From NCBI GenBank assembly GCA_016196065.1, contig JACPYL010000010.1, positions 1,612,001 to 1,676,000 on the forward strand: a stretch of 64,000 bases of DNA, read 5' to 3'. Every line of letters starts with the position of its first letter. Positions within the stretch are counted from its first letter, which is position 1. Below are positions 9,310 through 18,360 of the stretch, one piece after another. Both the position numbers and the translations under genes were made by a program. This DNA is from Acidobacteriota bacterium. Lineage in GTDB: Bacteria; Acidobacteriota; Terriglobia; Terriglobales; Acidobacteriaceae. The notes under the pieces were generated by a model. It was not told the DNA's origin and did no database searches. It saw only the letters and a program-made list of their open reading frames with translations.

Positions 9310-9771
9310 CTATCGCGCCGCAGGCTTCTTGGTCAGATTCGTGTGACTTGCCACACATTGCCACTGTCCATCGGACGAGATCCAAGTATCGGTGAACCTC
9401 CCGTAGTGATCGAATGGCTTGCCCCGGTTGGTCCCTTTGGCGTGATAGGCCCCGGTAACAATCGCAAATCCGGGATAAAAATGCACGTCCACATCATTGT
9501 TCGCGACCAAAGTCGTGTCCACCGACGGATCCTTACTGCCGGTGATGAACTGCGCTTTGTTCAGGAGCGTGCCGTCCCAGTCGGTATAGACGAATTTGTC
9601 TGCGATCAACCGGCTGAGCGCTTCGCCATCGCGATGGATTTGGGCCTGGTTCCAGGCGTTTTCGAGCGCGATGAGCATACTCTTTTCCGCCTTGGCGTCG
9701 CGGACCGGCGCCTGCGCATCGGCGACCATCGCGCAAGCCAGCACGAGAATACTGCCCAGAATCCACTTCAT
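9310..9771 (-). CDS. Secreted SnoaL/DUF4440-like protein
   Basis: 153 residues from ATG 9771, with GGGGAG upstream and a signal peptide ending at VADAQA. An earlier in-frame start (9849) would precede the signal peptide. The body (ENAWNQAQIHRDGEALSRLIADKFVYTDWDG..., HFYPGFAIVTGAYHAKG, GRFTDTWISSDGQWQCVASH) is the NTF2-like/DUF4440 cone fold. Proteins of this kind bind small ligands or act as simple lyases or isomerases; no activity can be assigned here. Confidence 0.8.
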   Translation of the reverse strand: MKWILGSILVLACAMVADAQAPVRDAKAEKSMLIALENAWNQAQIHRDGEALSRLIADKFVYTDWDGTLLNKAQFITGSKDPSVDTTLVANNDVDVHFYPGFAIVTGAYHAKGTNRGKPFDHYGRFTDTWISSDGQWQCVASHTNLTKKPAAR

Positions 9772-9909
9772 ACCGATACTCCCCGACCCCACGACTTTTC
9801 GGGCACGACCTGACAGGAGTCTAGAACGAAGGGCGCTGGCGACCCACATTACTGCGGTAATCCTTCGTGATGCGGAGGCTACGACGGTTGCCTGGGGCGA
9901 AGCGTCCCT

Positions 9910-10572
9910 CTAGGCTTCTCCCACGATGCCATCGTCTACCCACTTGTGGCCGCATGAATCGCACGTCCACTCAAAGTCCGAGGGCGTGGCTCCCGGTTGG
10001 ACTGGAGGTTGATCGGCAAGCTCATCGATCAATTCTCCGAATACGACTTCCGTGGAATGACACTTCGGACAACGCACGGGATGCTCTTCTTCCTGATCTT
10101 CCTGTTCCTTTTCTGATGGGGGTTCATCGACCGGGAAATAGTTCTTCATGGCCTGACGAGCCCAAGGCCTGCCAATGCTCATGATCTTGACGCCGAGGCC
10201 CTTGCTGAAATCGGAGGTGACTTCCTCCACGCCCGTTGCCAACTCGGGACCGATGTAGAACGGAATTCCCGCTCCATCCAGCACAGCCTGAAGCCGCATT
10301 GCGTCGGCCGAACTCCACACCGTGCTGATCTCCACCAACTCGCGATCCTTAGCGTAAGGAGAATCAGGATCTGTTTTGGGAATGGAACGAACCGGAACGG
10401 CGGGAGCGGGTATGCTCAGCTTGCGGTAGGAAATTTCCTGCGTCAGCGCCTGCTGAGCGATATCCGTCAACTCGGAACTTTCGCGCGCCAGCACGAGCAG
10501 TTCCTCGTCGCTCATCTGGCGATATCGTTCGGAGAGTTCGCGCCACTCGCCTGCCGGATCTGGGTTGGGCAT
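9910..10572 (-). CDS. DUF2007-like protein with C-terminal zinc ribbon
   Basis: 220 residues. The N-terminal helix (YRQMSDEELLVLARES) is followed by a DUF2007-like segment (ELVEISTVWSSADAMRLQAVLDGAGIPFYI). The C-terminus has CPKCHSTEVVF and CDSCGHKWVDD, a zinc ribbon with two CxxC pairs. Cytoplasmic, no signal peptide. DUF2007 is described as a putative signal-transducing domain; the specific role is unknown. Confidence 0.75.
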   Translation of the reverse strand: MPNPDPAGEWRELSERYRQMSDEELLVLARESSELTDIAQQALTQEISYRKLSIPAPAVPVRSIPKTDPDSPYAKDRELVEISTVWSSADAMRLQAVLDGAGIPFYIGPELATGVEEVTSDFSKGLGVKIMSIGRPWARQAMKNYFPVDEPPSEKEQEDQEEEHPVRCPKCHSTEVVFGELIDELADQPPVQPGATPSDFEWTCDSCGHKWVDDGIVGEA

Positions 10573-10597
10573 AGGATCGGCAGTAATTCTAGCTGGT

Positions 10598-11368
10598 CTA
10601 CGCCACAGCCGACAAAACTGCGCGCTTCACGTTCTTGAACGCCTCTGATCGCGGATCGATGAAATCGAAGTGTCCGGCCTGCGCGACCTCGATCAGTTCG
10701 ACCGTCTCCCCAGTTTTCTTCTTCGCCGCAGCATAGTCGCGACTGAACGATACCGGCACCGTGTCGTCCTTAGTTCCGTGCAGGAGCCATTGCCGGGCGC
10801 GAGGCACTCGGAGCTCCATTGGATCTGCTTCGTGATAGTGTTCCGGCACCTCGGAAGGTGTTCCGCCCAGAAACTCCACCACCGCATCATTGCTCAGGTG
10901 AAGCGTAAATGTTCGTTTGAGATCAACCACTCCGGCCAGCGAGATCGCCGATTGCAGCGACGGTTCATGCCCCGCCAGGCACAGGGCCAACTGGCCGCCC
11001 GCCGAGTGTCCCATCGCCGTCACACGTTTTTCGTCCAGATGAAAACGCCCATGTGCCTGACGAATGTAGTTGTACGCAGACCGGATATCCGCAAAACTCC
11101 CCGGCCAGCCGCCCCCTTCATTGCCGACCCGGCGATACTCGATGTTGAACGTTGCCACTCCCGCCGATCGCAGTGCCTCGCACAGATGCCCGGCATGCAC
11201 CAGATCATATTTCGCACGCCAGAACCCACCGTGAATGTTCAGCAAAGCTGGAAACGGCCCCTTCCCACCGGGCACGCGAACATCGACAAACTGATTCGGA
11301 TCCTCACCGTACGCCACCCGCTGATCCGCTGCCGGCGGAGGCAAGCTCAGAATGTCTTCTGCAGACAT
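10598..11368 (-). CDS. Alpha/beta hydrolase (esterase / acyl-aminoacyl hydrolase type)
   Basis: 256 residues from ATG 11368. The frame is open further upstream (to 11524) but that part overlaps the neighbouring 80-residue gene and has no family similarity. Motifs: oxyanion HGGFW, nucleophile elbow GHSAGGQ, acid near GTKDDTVP and His in QAGHFDF, the complete catalytic triad of kynurenine-formamidase-like and carboxylesterase families. No signal peptide, so probably cytoplasmic. The substrate is unknown. Confidence 0.85.
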   Translation of the reverse strand: MSAEDILSLPPPAADQRVAYGEDPNQFVDVRVPGGKGPFPALLNIHGGFWRAKYDLVHAGHLCEALRSAGVATFNIEYRRVGNEGGGWPGSFADIRSAYNYIRQAHGRFHLDEKRVTAMGHSAGGQLALCLAGHEPSLQSAISLAGVVDLKRTFTLHLSNDAVVEFLGGTPSEVPEHYHEADPMELRVPRARQWLLHGTKDDTVPVSFSRDYAAAKKKTGETVELIEVAQAGHFDFIDPRSEAFKNVKRAVLSAVA

Positions 11369-11442
11369 AGCTTCGTAGATAACTCCCGGCGCGTAATGCA
11401 GCCGTCGGGGATTTCGCCCCAGCTCTTCCCCGCTTCCCGCCG

Positions 11443-11685
11443 CTACTCTTTCAACTTCAACTTGCTCTTGTTTTCTTCCAGGAAATTCTTCAAGTCGCCG
11501 GACGCGTCCAGCAAACGGTTCCACTGTTCGTAGTAAAGCGTGACCGGAAATCGTCCCAGCCCGTACACGCTGACACCGCCCTTTTCGCCCACGCGAAACT
11601 CCAGCGTGCCACTGCGTTTCTTATCTGCCTGCTTCTCCAGTGTTTCCAACCGCGCCTTCAACTCTTCGTAAGTAGGTTCTGTCAT
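11443..11685 (-). CDS. Conserved small hypothetical protein
   Basis: 80 residues: an N-terminal coiled-coil-like helix (EELKARLETLEKQADKKR), then a short beta region (TLEFRVGEKGGVSVYGLGRFPVTLYYEQW) and a Lys/Glu-rich helical tail. A GTGAGG ribosome site precedes the ATG. It sits just upstream of the hydrolase gene in the same direction. Domain composition and codon use look like a real gene; the function is unknown. Confidence 0.65.
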   Translation of the reverse strand: MTEPTYEELKARLETLEKQADKKRSGTLEFRVGEKGGVSVYGLGRFPVTLYYEQWNRLLDASGDLKNFLEENKSKLKLKE

Positions 11686-11868
11686 ACGATGACCTCACAA
11701 GAATATATGTTCTGATCATCATAGGGTGATGGCGATGCTTTCGTCGACTGGTCCCCGATGTTAAAATGCATGCAAGCGGTATGAGGCGAGAGACGCCAGA
11801 GAATCGTGTGCGCTGGACGCACCTCTGCAATCTGACTTCTCACCTCTGACCTGTCCTTTGGGGGCGTA

Positions 11869-12009
11869 ATGTCGAAAGCCTTTCACTTATCGTTGCTTGA
11901 GAAAGTTCCTGTCTTGATCCTGTTGGGCATTCTTGCCGGAGCGGTCGGGGGCCTCGGCATTGGCCTCATTCAGATGAAGAGTTCCACGCCAGCCTCCGCC
12001 GGAAAGTAG
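11869..12009 (+). CDS. Small single-span membrane protein (46 residues)
   Basis: ATG at 11869, preceded by a purine-rich GGGGG, opens a 46-codon frame ending in TAG. The translation has a short N-terminus (MSKAFHLSLLEKVP) and one strong hydrophobic helix rich in Gly and Leu (VLILLGILAGAVGGLGIGLI), then a short polar tail. It lies directly before tRNA-Gly. This is a small-protein candidate; no family is recognised. Confidence 0.5.
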   Translation: MSKAFHLSLLEKVPVLILLGILAGAVGGLGIGLIQMKSSTPASAGK

Positions 12010-12077
12010 CCGCACAATTGGGTATCGTTGCCCGTTGCGTTTCACGGACAACGGATGGTAGTCTAAACGCCGTTGAT

Positions 12078-12152
12078 GCGGGAGTAGTTCAGCGGTAGAA
12101 CGCCACCTTCCCAAGGTGGATGTCGAGGGTTCAACTCCCTCCTCCCGCTCCA
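12078..12152 (+). tRNA. tRNA-Gly (anticodon CCC)
   Basis: The acceptor stem GCGGGAG pairs with CTCCCGC, the D-arm is AGTTCAGCGGTAGAAC, the anticodon stem CCACC/GGTGG encloses TTCCCAA with CCC, and the T-arm holds GGTTCAACTCC. CCA is encoded at 12150-12152. Confidence 0.97.
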
Positions 12153-12455
12153 TCTTTTTTGAAATTCTCACGGTCGCGTTGAGAGCCGCTCACGCTTGTT
12201 GCCCACGTTCTCCCGGCACCCTGTAGGCCCAAAGCGAGAGCATGTACCGCCTGATTCGTCACTCCTTTTCCCATTTTGGTATTCACTAACCCCATTTTAG
12301 ATGTCCTAGTAACTTATTACTCTTCAGTCGTAGGATATCGCACCGTTGTCTACCCTACTTACTTAGTCACAACCAAATAGTTACCGCAATAGTAAGTACC
12401 TGTTCGGCCCTTGTCATTTTGCTTCGCTACCTGACGTTCCAGAAAAATGGAGTCA
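12153..12455. other. Intergenic region, no gene seen
   Basis: About 300 bases between tRNA-Gly and the ASH/FN3 protein gene. It is more AT-rich than the genes around it and starts with a T-run (CATCTTTTTT) that could end the tRNA transcript. No open frame, hairpin repeat or riboswitch was recognised. It presumably holds the promoter of the downstream secreted protein. Confidence 0.4.
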
Positions 12456-13397
12456 ATGACATTCCTCCCCCGAATGCTAGTTGTTTCTATTTTTCTTGCG
12501 TGTCCGTTTTCATTCGTTGCAGCGCAGCTTCAATGCACTCCATGCACTTTTGATTACGGACAAGTCCAGATCGGATCTTCCAAGCAATCCAGCTTTCAAT
12601 TGAAAAACGTTGGCAGTCAGAACGTGACCATCATTGCGCGGCGCAAGGGGAACAAGAATTTCTCGTTCGGTACTTTTTCGGTGCCCGTCACCGTCCTCCC
12701 TGGAGCGAGCGTGCAACTGCCGGTCAATTTTGCGCCGATAATAGCCGGGAACGTCAAAACAACGATCTCCATCATCAGCAGCGCTCCAACTCCAAAACTG
12801 CTGATCAATGTCTCGGGTACGGGCGTGAACGCAAACACAGCCACGCTCGCGGTTTCGCCCACCAGTTTGAATTTCGGCAACGTTACCGTAGGGTCCACGG
12901 CCAACCTGCCAATCACGCTGACGGCAATGAATGGACCCGTAACGATCTCGTCCGCTCAGATCAACAGTTCCGAATTCAGTCTCCCTGGATTCGTCGTCCC
13001 AAAGACCATCAGCACTGGACAGAGTCTCACCGTAACCGCGGCTTTTACTCCCAAACTCGCGGGCACCGCTTCCGCCAACTTGGTCTTGACGAGCGATGCG
13101 GCTAATTCCCCCAACACTGTTCCCCTGACTGGAGTCGGAGTCGCCGTCATCGCCCACAACGTGGCGCTTACATGGAACGCCAGCCAGGACGTCGTGATCG
13201 GCTATGACGTCTATCGCGCCGCGACTCAAGGCGGCTCGTACACAAAAATCAACCCTGTCCTCGATTCCTCGACCAGTTACACCGACAGCACCGTGAAGTC
13301 CGGCACAACTTATTACTACGTCGTAACCGCTATCGATGCCAACGATGTGGAAAGCGCTCGCTCCAACGAGGTGCAGGCAGTCGTTCCCTCTCCTTGA
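12456..13397 (+). CDS. Secreted choice-of-anchor D (ASH-type) and fibronectin III protein
   Basis: 313 residues from ATG 12456; ATG 12447 is also possible. A signal peptide ends at SFVAAQ. Two ASPM-SPD-2-Hydin-like immunoglobulin domains follow (FDYGQVQIGSSKQSSFQLKN..., then LNFGNVTVGSTANLPITL), each with the typical FG-V-VG-S start and a 'GTASANLVLTSDA' end. A fibronectin type III domain closes the protein (VALTWNASQDVVIGYDVYRA...YYYVVTAIDANDVES). It is extracytoplasmic and probably an adhesive or structural surface protein; no catalytic residues are seen. Confidence 0.85.
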   Translation: MTFLPRMLVVSIFLACPFSFVAAQLQCTPCTFDYGQVQIGSSKQSSFQLKNVGSQNVTIIARRKGNKNFSFGTFSVPVTVLPGASVQLPVNFAPIIAGNVKTTISIISSAPTPKLLINVSGTGVNANTATLAVSPTSLNFGNVTVGSTANLPITLTAMNGPVTISSAQINSSEFSLPGFVVPKTISTGQSLTVTAAFTPKLAGTASANLVLTSDAANSPNTVPLTGVGVAVIAHNVALTWNASQDVVIGYDVYRAATQGGSYTKINPVLDSSTSYTDSTVKSGTTYYYVVTAIDANDVESARSNEVQAVVPSP

Positions 13398-13522
13398 CGC
13401 CGGTTGTCGGGCACGCTTCGGGGCGAGTGCGGGAAGGAGATGGCAGATGCGCCGCACGTTTGCCATCCTCACCGCTCTCTCGTAAGATTCCGGTTCAGAC
13501 TACTTCCCTGCCGGAGTCCTCG

Positions 13523-15187
13523 ATGTCCAAAGATCCGTCGCCAGCTTCCCGTTCCCGCCGCAGTTTTCTACGCGCCGGAATTGCTACCTCCGTGGTGTCT
13601 GCGGCGGTCCCGGCACTCGCCGCTGCTCGCGTGAACGGCCCTGCATCCCAGGCATCCGAGTCCAACGTGATCCCGCGCGAGTTCGAACTCGACGAACTCA
13701 CCATCGACGACCTGCAACAGGCCATGCAGGCCGGAAAATATTCCGCCCGCAGCCTCACCGAGAAGTATCTCGCCCGCATCCAGGACATCGACAAAGGGGG
13801 ACCTCGGATTAACAGCGTGATAGAGGTCAATCCCGAAGCTCTCGAGATCGCCGAAGCCCTCGACCGCGAACGCAAGGACAAAGGAGCTCGCGGCCCGCTC
13901 CACGGTATCCCGCTGCTCATCAAAGACAACATCGACACCGCCGACCGTATGAACACCACCGCCGGATCCCTGGCGTTACTTGGATCGACGCCGCTGAAAG
14001 ATGCGTTCGTTGCCGGACAGCTCCGCAAAGCCGGAGCCGTCATCCTTGGAAAAACCAATCTCAGCGAGTGGGCCAACATTCGCAGTTCTCATTCCACCAG
14101 CGGATGGTCCGGGCGCGGCGGGCTGACTCGCAACCCCTACGCCCTCGATCGCAATCCTTGCGGATCAAGCTCGGGCACGGGTGCAGCGGTCTCTGCCAAT
14201 TTGTGTGCCGCCGGTGTAGGTACCGAAACCGATGGCTCCGTGGTGTGCCCGTCGTCGGCCAACGGCCTTGCCGGGATGAAGCCTACCCTTGGCCTGATCA
14301 GCCGCAGCGGCATCATTCCGATTGCCCATAGTCAGGACACATCCGGCCCCATGGCGCGCACTGTTCGCGATGCTGCCATCCTGCTTGGCGCAATGGCCGG
14401 AATCGACCCCGACGACAAAGAAACTGCAGCCAGTTCAGGCAAGAGCCAGCCTGACTACACGAAGTTTCTGGATGCCAACGGACTAAAGGGCGCGCGCATT
14501 GGCGTCGTCCGAAAATATTTCGGCTTCAACGACGCCGTCGATCAGCTTATGAACACTCTTATCGACGAGATGAAACGTGCCGGCGCCGACATCACCGATC
14601 CCGCCGACATCCCTACTCTTGGAAAGTTCGATGACACGGAGCTTCTGGTCCTCCTCTATGAACTCAAAGCCGATCTCGCCGCTTACCTCGCTCGCCTCGG
14701 CGAGAGCGCACAAGTGAAGACCCTCAAAGATGTCATCGAGTTCAACGACAAGCACATCGCAAAAGAGATGCCCTACTTCGGCCAGGACATGTTTCTGAAA
14801 GCGGAAGAGAAAGGTCCCCTCACGTCCAAAGAATATCTCGATGCCCTCGCTAACAACCGCAAATCAACTCGCGCCGATGGCATCGACTTCATCATGGACA
14901 AATACAAACTCGACGCTCTCGTCGCCCCGACGGGCGGCCCCGCCTGGCTGACCGACCTCATCAACGGCGATCACTCAGCGGGTGGCAGTTCGAACGCCGC
15001 TGCCGTCGCCGGATATCCCAACATCAACGTCACCGCCGGATACCTCTACGGACTCCCCGTCGGCATCTCCTTCTTCGGACGCGCCTGGAGCGAACCCACC
15101 CTCCTGAAAATCGCCTACGCCTTCGAACAACTCACCAAGGCCCGCCAGAAACCAATGTTCCTGCCTTCAATCCCGCTGGGGGCGTAA
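13523..15187 (+). CDS. Tat-exported amidase (amidase signature family)
   Basis: 554 residues from ATG 13523 with GGAG eight bases upstream. The N-terminus carries a twin-arginine signal (SRSRRSFLRAG) and ends near AAARVNG. Amidase-signature hallmarks: Lys in LLIKDNIDT, the Gly/Ser stretch CGSSSGTGAAVSA and the cis-Ser/Ser segment GTETDGSVVCPSS, giving a complete Ser-cisSer-Lys triad. The family hydrolyses C-N amide bonds of small amides or peptides. Periplasmic by the Tat signal; the substrate is unknown. The open frame extends upstream to 13394 without a plausible start. Confidence 0.92.
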   Translation: MSKDPSPASRSRRSFLRAGIATSVVSAAVPALAAARVNGPASQASESNVIPREFELDELTIDDLQQAMQAGKYSARSLTEKYLARIQDIDKGGPRINSVIEVNPEALEIAEALDRERKDKGARGPLHGIPLLIKDNIDTADRMNTTAGSLALLGSTPLKDAFVAGQLRKAGAVILGKTNLSEWANIRSSHSTSGWSGRGGLTRNPYALDRNPCGSSSGTGAAVSANLCAAGVGTETDGSVVCPSSANGLAGMKPTLGLISRSGIIPIAHSQDTSGPMARTVRDAAILLGAMAGIDPDDKETAASSGKSQPDYTKFLDANGLKGARIGVVRKYFGFNDAVDQLMNTLIDEMKRAGADITDPADIPTLGKFDDTELLVLLYELKADLAAYLARLGESAQVKTLKDVIEFNDKHIAKEMPYFGQDMFLKAEEKGPLTSKEYLDALANNRKSTRADGIDFIMDKYKLDALVAPTGGPAWLTDLINGDHSAGGSSNAAAVAGYPNINVTAGYLYGLPVGISFFGRAWSEPTLLKIAYAFEQLTKARQKPMFLPSIPLGA

Positions 15188-15364
15188 AACCTACTTGTCA
15201 TCCTGAGCGGAGCATATTTCTGCGCTTCGCGCAGAGGTATGCGGAGTCGAAGGACCCCTGGATCGAATGGAATCATTTCATAGTTGCAAGGCATTCTCCC
15301 ATTGCTCTCAATGCCGATAGTGGCCCTTATTCGCGACGGAGTTTGCTCGTGAGAGTCGCGGCGC

Positions 15365-15820
15365 TTAGCGCGAACCGCTCTCCTTCGATCCCACCTCGAT
15401 CATTTTCTTCGTCAACAGGACTAACCCGAATATCTGCGTCCATTCCGAAACGATGTTGCCGACCACTTGCCCCCATTTGCTGCCCGGTTCCATGCCTCGA
15501 AAGGCGACGACCCACGCCGCACCCGTAATCACGAGAAAAATGGTCAGAGAATGTTCGCGTAGGAACTCCATCACCGCCGACGGCAGCATGCCTTTCGGTT
15601 GTTTGCTCTCCGCCGAGCCTTTTTCATAAAGATGCTTGGTCATCAGGACCGTGACGAAGACTCCTGTCCAGTCTGCAATCGCGTTTCCGAAGAATGAGCC
15701 CCAGTGCGTCGCTGGATTCGCATTTGAATAGAGGACGATCATCAGGGCCACGATCGCGAACGAGGACAGGCTCAACGAATGCCGGCGGAGGTAAGATTTT
15801 GAGCTAAGCTTTTGCGCCAT
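15365..15820 (-). CDS. Membrane protein of two duplicated two-helix units
   Basis: 151 residues with about four membrane helices. The protein is an internal duplication: LRRHSLSLSSFAIVAL...HWGSFFGNAIADWTGVFVTVLMTKHLYEKGSAES is echoed by LREHSLTIFLVITGAA...KWGQVVGNIVSEWTQIFGLVLLTKKMIEVGSKES. Conserved W-G--(F/V)GN-(I/A)--W in both halves suggests a pseudo-symmetric membrane bundle. No known family is recognised. Confidence 0.75.
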   Translation of the reverse strand: MAQKLSSKSYLRRHSLSLSSFAIVALMIVLYSNANPATHWGSFFGNAIADWTGVFVTVLMTKHLYEKGSAESKQPKGMLPSAVMEFLREHSLTIFLVITGAAWVVAFRGMEPGSKWGQVVGNIVSEWTQIFGLVLLTKKMIEVGSKESGSR

Positions 15821-15979
15821 CGTTATACTTTAATAGACGGCAGTCCGGGACGAGTCGTGCTTCCGCCGGAGCCAAGTTTCTTCTGTACAGACACAGAGTC
15901 TCCGGTTCCGCCCCCCGCCCCGCTCTGACATCTCATCGTTGACTCGAATTGGGAGTCGCGAAAGAGGGAGCACTTGACC

Positions 15980-16168
15980 ATGCCAACCACGAATGATCAG
16001 AAATCCGACCAATCGTCATCCACCGCCAGCGCTCATATTGTGAGCGCCCAGCAGATACTGAAAACGTTGCAGGCCAAAATTGGAGAGCATCCCGAACTCG
16101 GTGCCGCCATCACCAAACTCGAGATGGCTCTCAACGACCTCGCCATCCAGACCGGCGGAATGCTGTAA
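15980..16168 (+). CDS. Small soluble hypothetical protein (62 residues)
   Basis: ATG 15980 lies nine bases after a strong GAGGGAG site. The product has a polar Ser/Thr/Gln N-terminus and a predicted helical core (HIVSAQQILKTLQAKIGEHPELGAAITKLEMALNDLAIQTGGML). It is divergent from the membrane protein starting at 15820. The function is unknown. Confidence 0.65.
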   Translation: MPTTNDQKSDQSSSTASAHIVSAQQILKTLQAKIGEHPELGAAITKLEMALNDLAIQTGGML

Positions 16169-16341
16169 TTCTCTGAGATCGAGCAGGACCGTAGCGCCGG
16201 CGACCCGCCGGCTGTTTGGAGGGCGACTCGCCCTCCGAATCCGGATCACTACACTAAGGGCAGCGTCAGTCCTGCCGGTGGGGTCGGCTTTCTTCTAAAA
16301 AAAGTTCTCATCTGGCTTGACTCCGTGAACCCGCATCGTAT

Positions 16342-16357
16342 ATAACCACAACGTTAT
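16342..16357. promoter_or_regulatory. Candidate ArsR operator overlapping the start codon
   Basis: ATAAC-N6-GTTAT, a perfect five-base inverted repeat within TATAACCACAACGTTAT, ends in the ATG of the ArsR gene (16356). ArsR/SRPBCC operons commonly have TATAACC-type palindromes at their promoters, so autoregulation is likely. Confidence 0.5.
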
Positions 16358-16787
16358 GCAACCGAGCGGTTATCAATCGTCGCAATTTTCCCTGGACTCC
16401 ACTTTCGCCGCGCTTGCCGACCCTACCCGTCGTGCCATCCTGGCCAGGCTAGCTTCGGGCGAGGCATCCGTAAACGAACTGGCCGAGCCCTTCGCAATGA
16501 GCCAGCCCGCCATCTCCAAACACCTGAAAGTGCTGGAGCGCGCGGGCCTGATTTCGCGTGGCAGTGACGCCCAGCGCCGTCCCCGCCGACTCGAGGCCCG
16601 GCCGCTCGCGGAGGCGAATCAGTGGCTCGAAGCCTATCGCCAGTTCTGGGAAGCAAACTTCCAGCGACTCGACGACCTACTCAGTGCGATGCAGGGTGAA
16701 ATGAAATCGCGCTCCCGCGGTGCGAAACATCAACCACGGCGCAAGCACTTTCTAAAATCAAGAACTCAACGAGGAGATATCCAATGA
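16356..16787 (+). CDS. ArsR-family (SdpR-like) transcriptional regulator
   Basis: 143 residues. A winged helix occupies about 12-95: FAALADPTRRAILARL, SVNELAEPFAMSQPAISKHLKVLERAGLIS. No metal-binding ELCVCDL-type motif is present, so this belongs to the non-metal SdpR-like group that pairs with SRPBCC proteins. The stop overlaps the ATG of the next gene (ATGA), showing an operon. The basic C-terminal tail (residues 120-143) is poorly conserved in type. Confidence 0.9.
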   Translation: MQPSGYQSSQFSLDSTFAALADPTRRAILARLASGEASVNELAEPFAMSQPAISKHLKVLERAGLISRGSDAQRRPRRLEARPLAEANQWLEAYRQFWEANFQRLDDLLSAMQGEMKSRSRGAKHQPRRKHFLKSRTQRGDIQ

Positions 16788-17281
16788 GGAACAGTGAAAC
16801 CTTCAAGATTTCCACGCGTGGCGACCGCGAACTCGTGATAACGCGCGAGTTTGACGCCCCCCGCCACCTGGTCTTTGATGCGTTCACTAAACCCGAACTC
16901 GTTCGAAGATGGCTACTCGGCCCGGATGGCTGGACGATGCCCGTTTGCGAAATCGATCTCAGAGTCGGCGGCAGCTATCGCTACGTATGGCGCCACGCCA
17001 GCGGAAATGAAATGGGGATGGGCGGCGTCTTTCGCGAAATCGTCCCGCCCGAGCGCATCGTCTCAACCGAGAAATTCGATCATGCCTGGTATCCCGGAGA
17101 GGCCATCGGCACGATCGTCCTCACCGAACGCGCCGGCAAAACCACGCTGACGCAGATCGTTGCTTACCAATCCGCGGAAGCCCTGCAAGAGGTTCTCAAG
17201 TCTCCGATGGAGTCCGGTGTAGCCGCTGGATACAACCGCTTGGAGGAGATTCTGTCCTCACTACCGGGAGGCGCCAAATGA
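16784..17281 (+). CDS. SRPBCC / AHSA1-type domain protein
   Basis: 165 residues with the AHSA1 layout: ELVITREFDAPRHLVFDAFTKPELVRRWLLGP, GGSYRYVWR, MGMGGVFREIVPPERIVSTEKFD and a C-terminal helix GVAAGYNRLEEIL. It forms the helix-grip fold that encloses a hydrophobic ligand. It is translationally coupled to ArsR on its left and to the membrane protein on its right. Confidence 0.9.
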   Translation: MRNSETFKISTRGDRELVITREFDAPRHLVFDAFTKPELVRRWLLGPDGWTMPVCEIDLRVGGSYRYVWRHASGNEMGMGGVFREIVPPERIVSTEKFDHAWYPGEAIGTIVLTERAGKTTLTQIVAYQSAEALQEVLKSPMESGVAAGYNRLEEILSSLPGGAK

Positions 17282-17706
17282 CGACTGCCGCCGTCGTGGC
17301 GAGTCCTCGCGGCAATTGGCTGCGAAGCACCGGCGCCGTTGTTCTCGGAGCGGTTGTCCCAATCGCGCTTGCTCTCGGTACCGACCAGCTTCTACGCGTG
17401 CTTCATATCTTTCCTAAGCTGGCGGACCCGATGCCCCAGTCTGGACTGAACCTGCTGGCGCTGACGTATCGCACGCTGTACGGGGTCCTCGGTGCGTACC
17501 TCACTGCCCGGGTTGCCCCGCGCAATCCAATGCGTCATGCCCTGATCCTCGGAACACTGGGCTTCATCGTGAACGTGGTGGGAGTAGTTGTCACTTTACC
17601 CCTGCATCTGGGTCCAGCGTGGTATCCGATCGGACTCGCGGTTACTGCCCTGCCTACTGCATGGTTGGGCGGATTCCTCTTTCGCGGTGGGCAGAAAAAG
17701 TCATGA
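17278..17706 (+). CDS. Four-helix membrane protein of the ArsR operon
   Basis: 142 residues with about four hydrophobic segments (STGAVVLGAVVPIALALGTD, LLALTYRTLYGVLGAYLTARV, HALILGTLGFIVNVVGVVVTLP, WYPIGLAVTALPTAWLGGFLF). Its ATG overlaps the stop of the SRPBCC gene. The function is unknown; its fixed place beside ArsR and SRPBCC genes suggests a shared role. Confidence 0.8.
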   Translation: MTTAAVVASPRGNWLRSTGAVVLGAVVPIALALGTDQLLRVLHIFPKLADPMPQSGLNLLALTYRTLYGVLGAYLTARVAPRNPMRHALILGTLGFIVNVVGVVVTLPLHLGPAWYPIGLAVTALPTAWLGGFLFRGGQKKS

Positions 17707-17741
17707 CAGTTTCATCTCAATGATCAAACAGGAGCACTCCC

Positions 17742-18215
17742 ATGCAAAAAATCACTCCCTTCCTATGGTTCGACGGTAAAGCCGAAGATGCTATGAACTT
17801 CTACGTGTCGATCTTCAAGAACTCACAAATTGTAAAAGTCTCTCGCTGCGGAGATGCCGGTCCCGGGCCGAAGGGCTCCGTCATGTCCGCTACCTTTCAA
17901 CTCGAAGGCCAGGATTTCTTCGCGCTCAATGGAGGCCCGCAGTTTACGTTCACGCCCGCCATCTCACTTTTCGTCAACTGCGAAACGCAAGCAGAAGTCG
18001 ATGAGTTGTGGCAAAAGCTTTCGGACGGCGGCAAAGAAGAAAGGTGCGGCTGGCTCAAGGATCGATTCGGCCTGTCGTGGCAGATTATTCCTTCAGCACT
18101 CGGCAAACTGATGAACGACCCCGATCCTCAAAAAGCCAGTCGCGTCATGATGGCTATGCTGCAGATGGTCAAGATCGATATCGCTGGCCTGCAACGCGCC
18201 TACGACGGAAAATAA
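17742..18215 (+). CDS. VOC-fold protein, PhnB/3-dmu-9_3-mt type
   Basis: 157 residues beginning [28 protein letters not shown]. It carries the PhnB-like signature ([28 protein letters not shown] equivalent, [12 protein letters not shown]). GGAG precedes the ATG. VOC proteins of this group commonly follow ArsR and AHSA1 genes. The biochemical function of the group is not established. Confidence 0.9.
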   Translation: MQKITPFLWFDGKAEDAMNFYVSIFKNSQIVKVSRCGDAGPGPKGSVMSATFQLEGQDFFALNGGPQFTFTPAISLFVNCETQAEVDELWQKLSDGGKEERCGWLKDRFGLSWQIIPSALGKLMNDPDPQKASRVMMAMLQMVKIDIAGLQRAYDGK

Positions 18216-18360
18216 TCCCTTCCTTGCGGGTTACGTTCAGGCGTGACCCGAGTTGCCAATCTGGCCGGGTACTCGCATCCCATCGCGCCGACAGGTACTA
18301 TTTCATCGAGAGCGTTCTAATCCCTGTATCTGCCGGTCCATCATTGAGGACACCGACTGC

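Noticed and set aside
11887-12171. 94-codon minus-strand frame across the tRNA-Gly gene
   Set aside because: The peptide is the usual false product of a tRNA gene read backwards.
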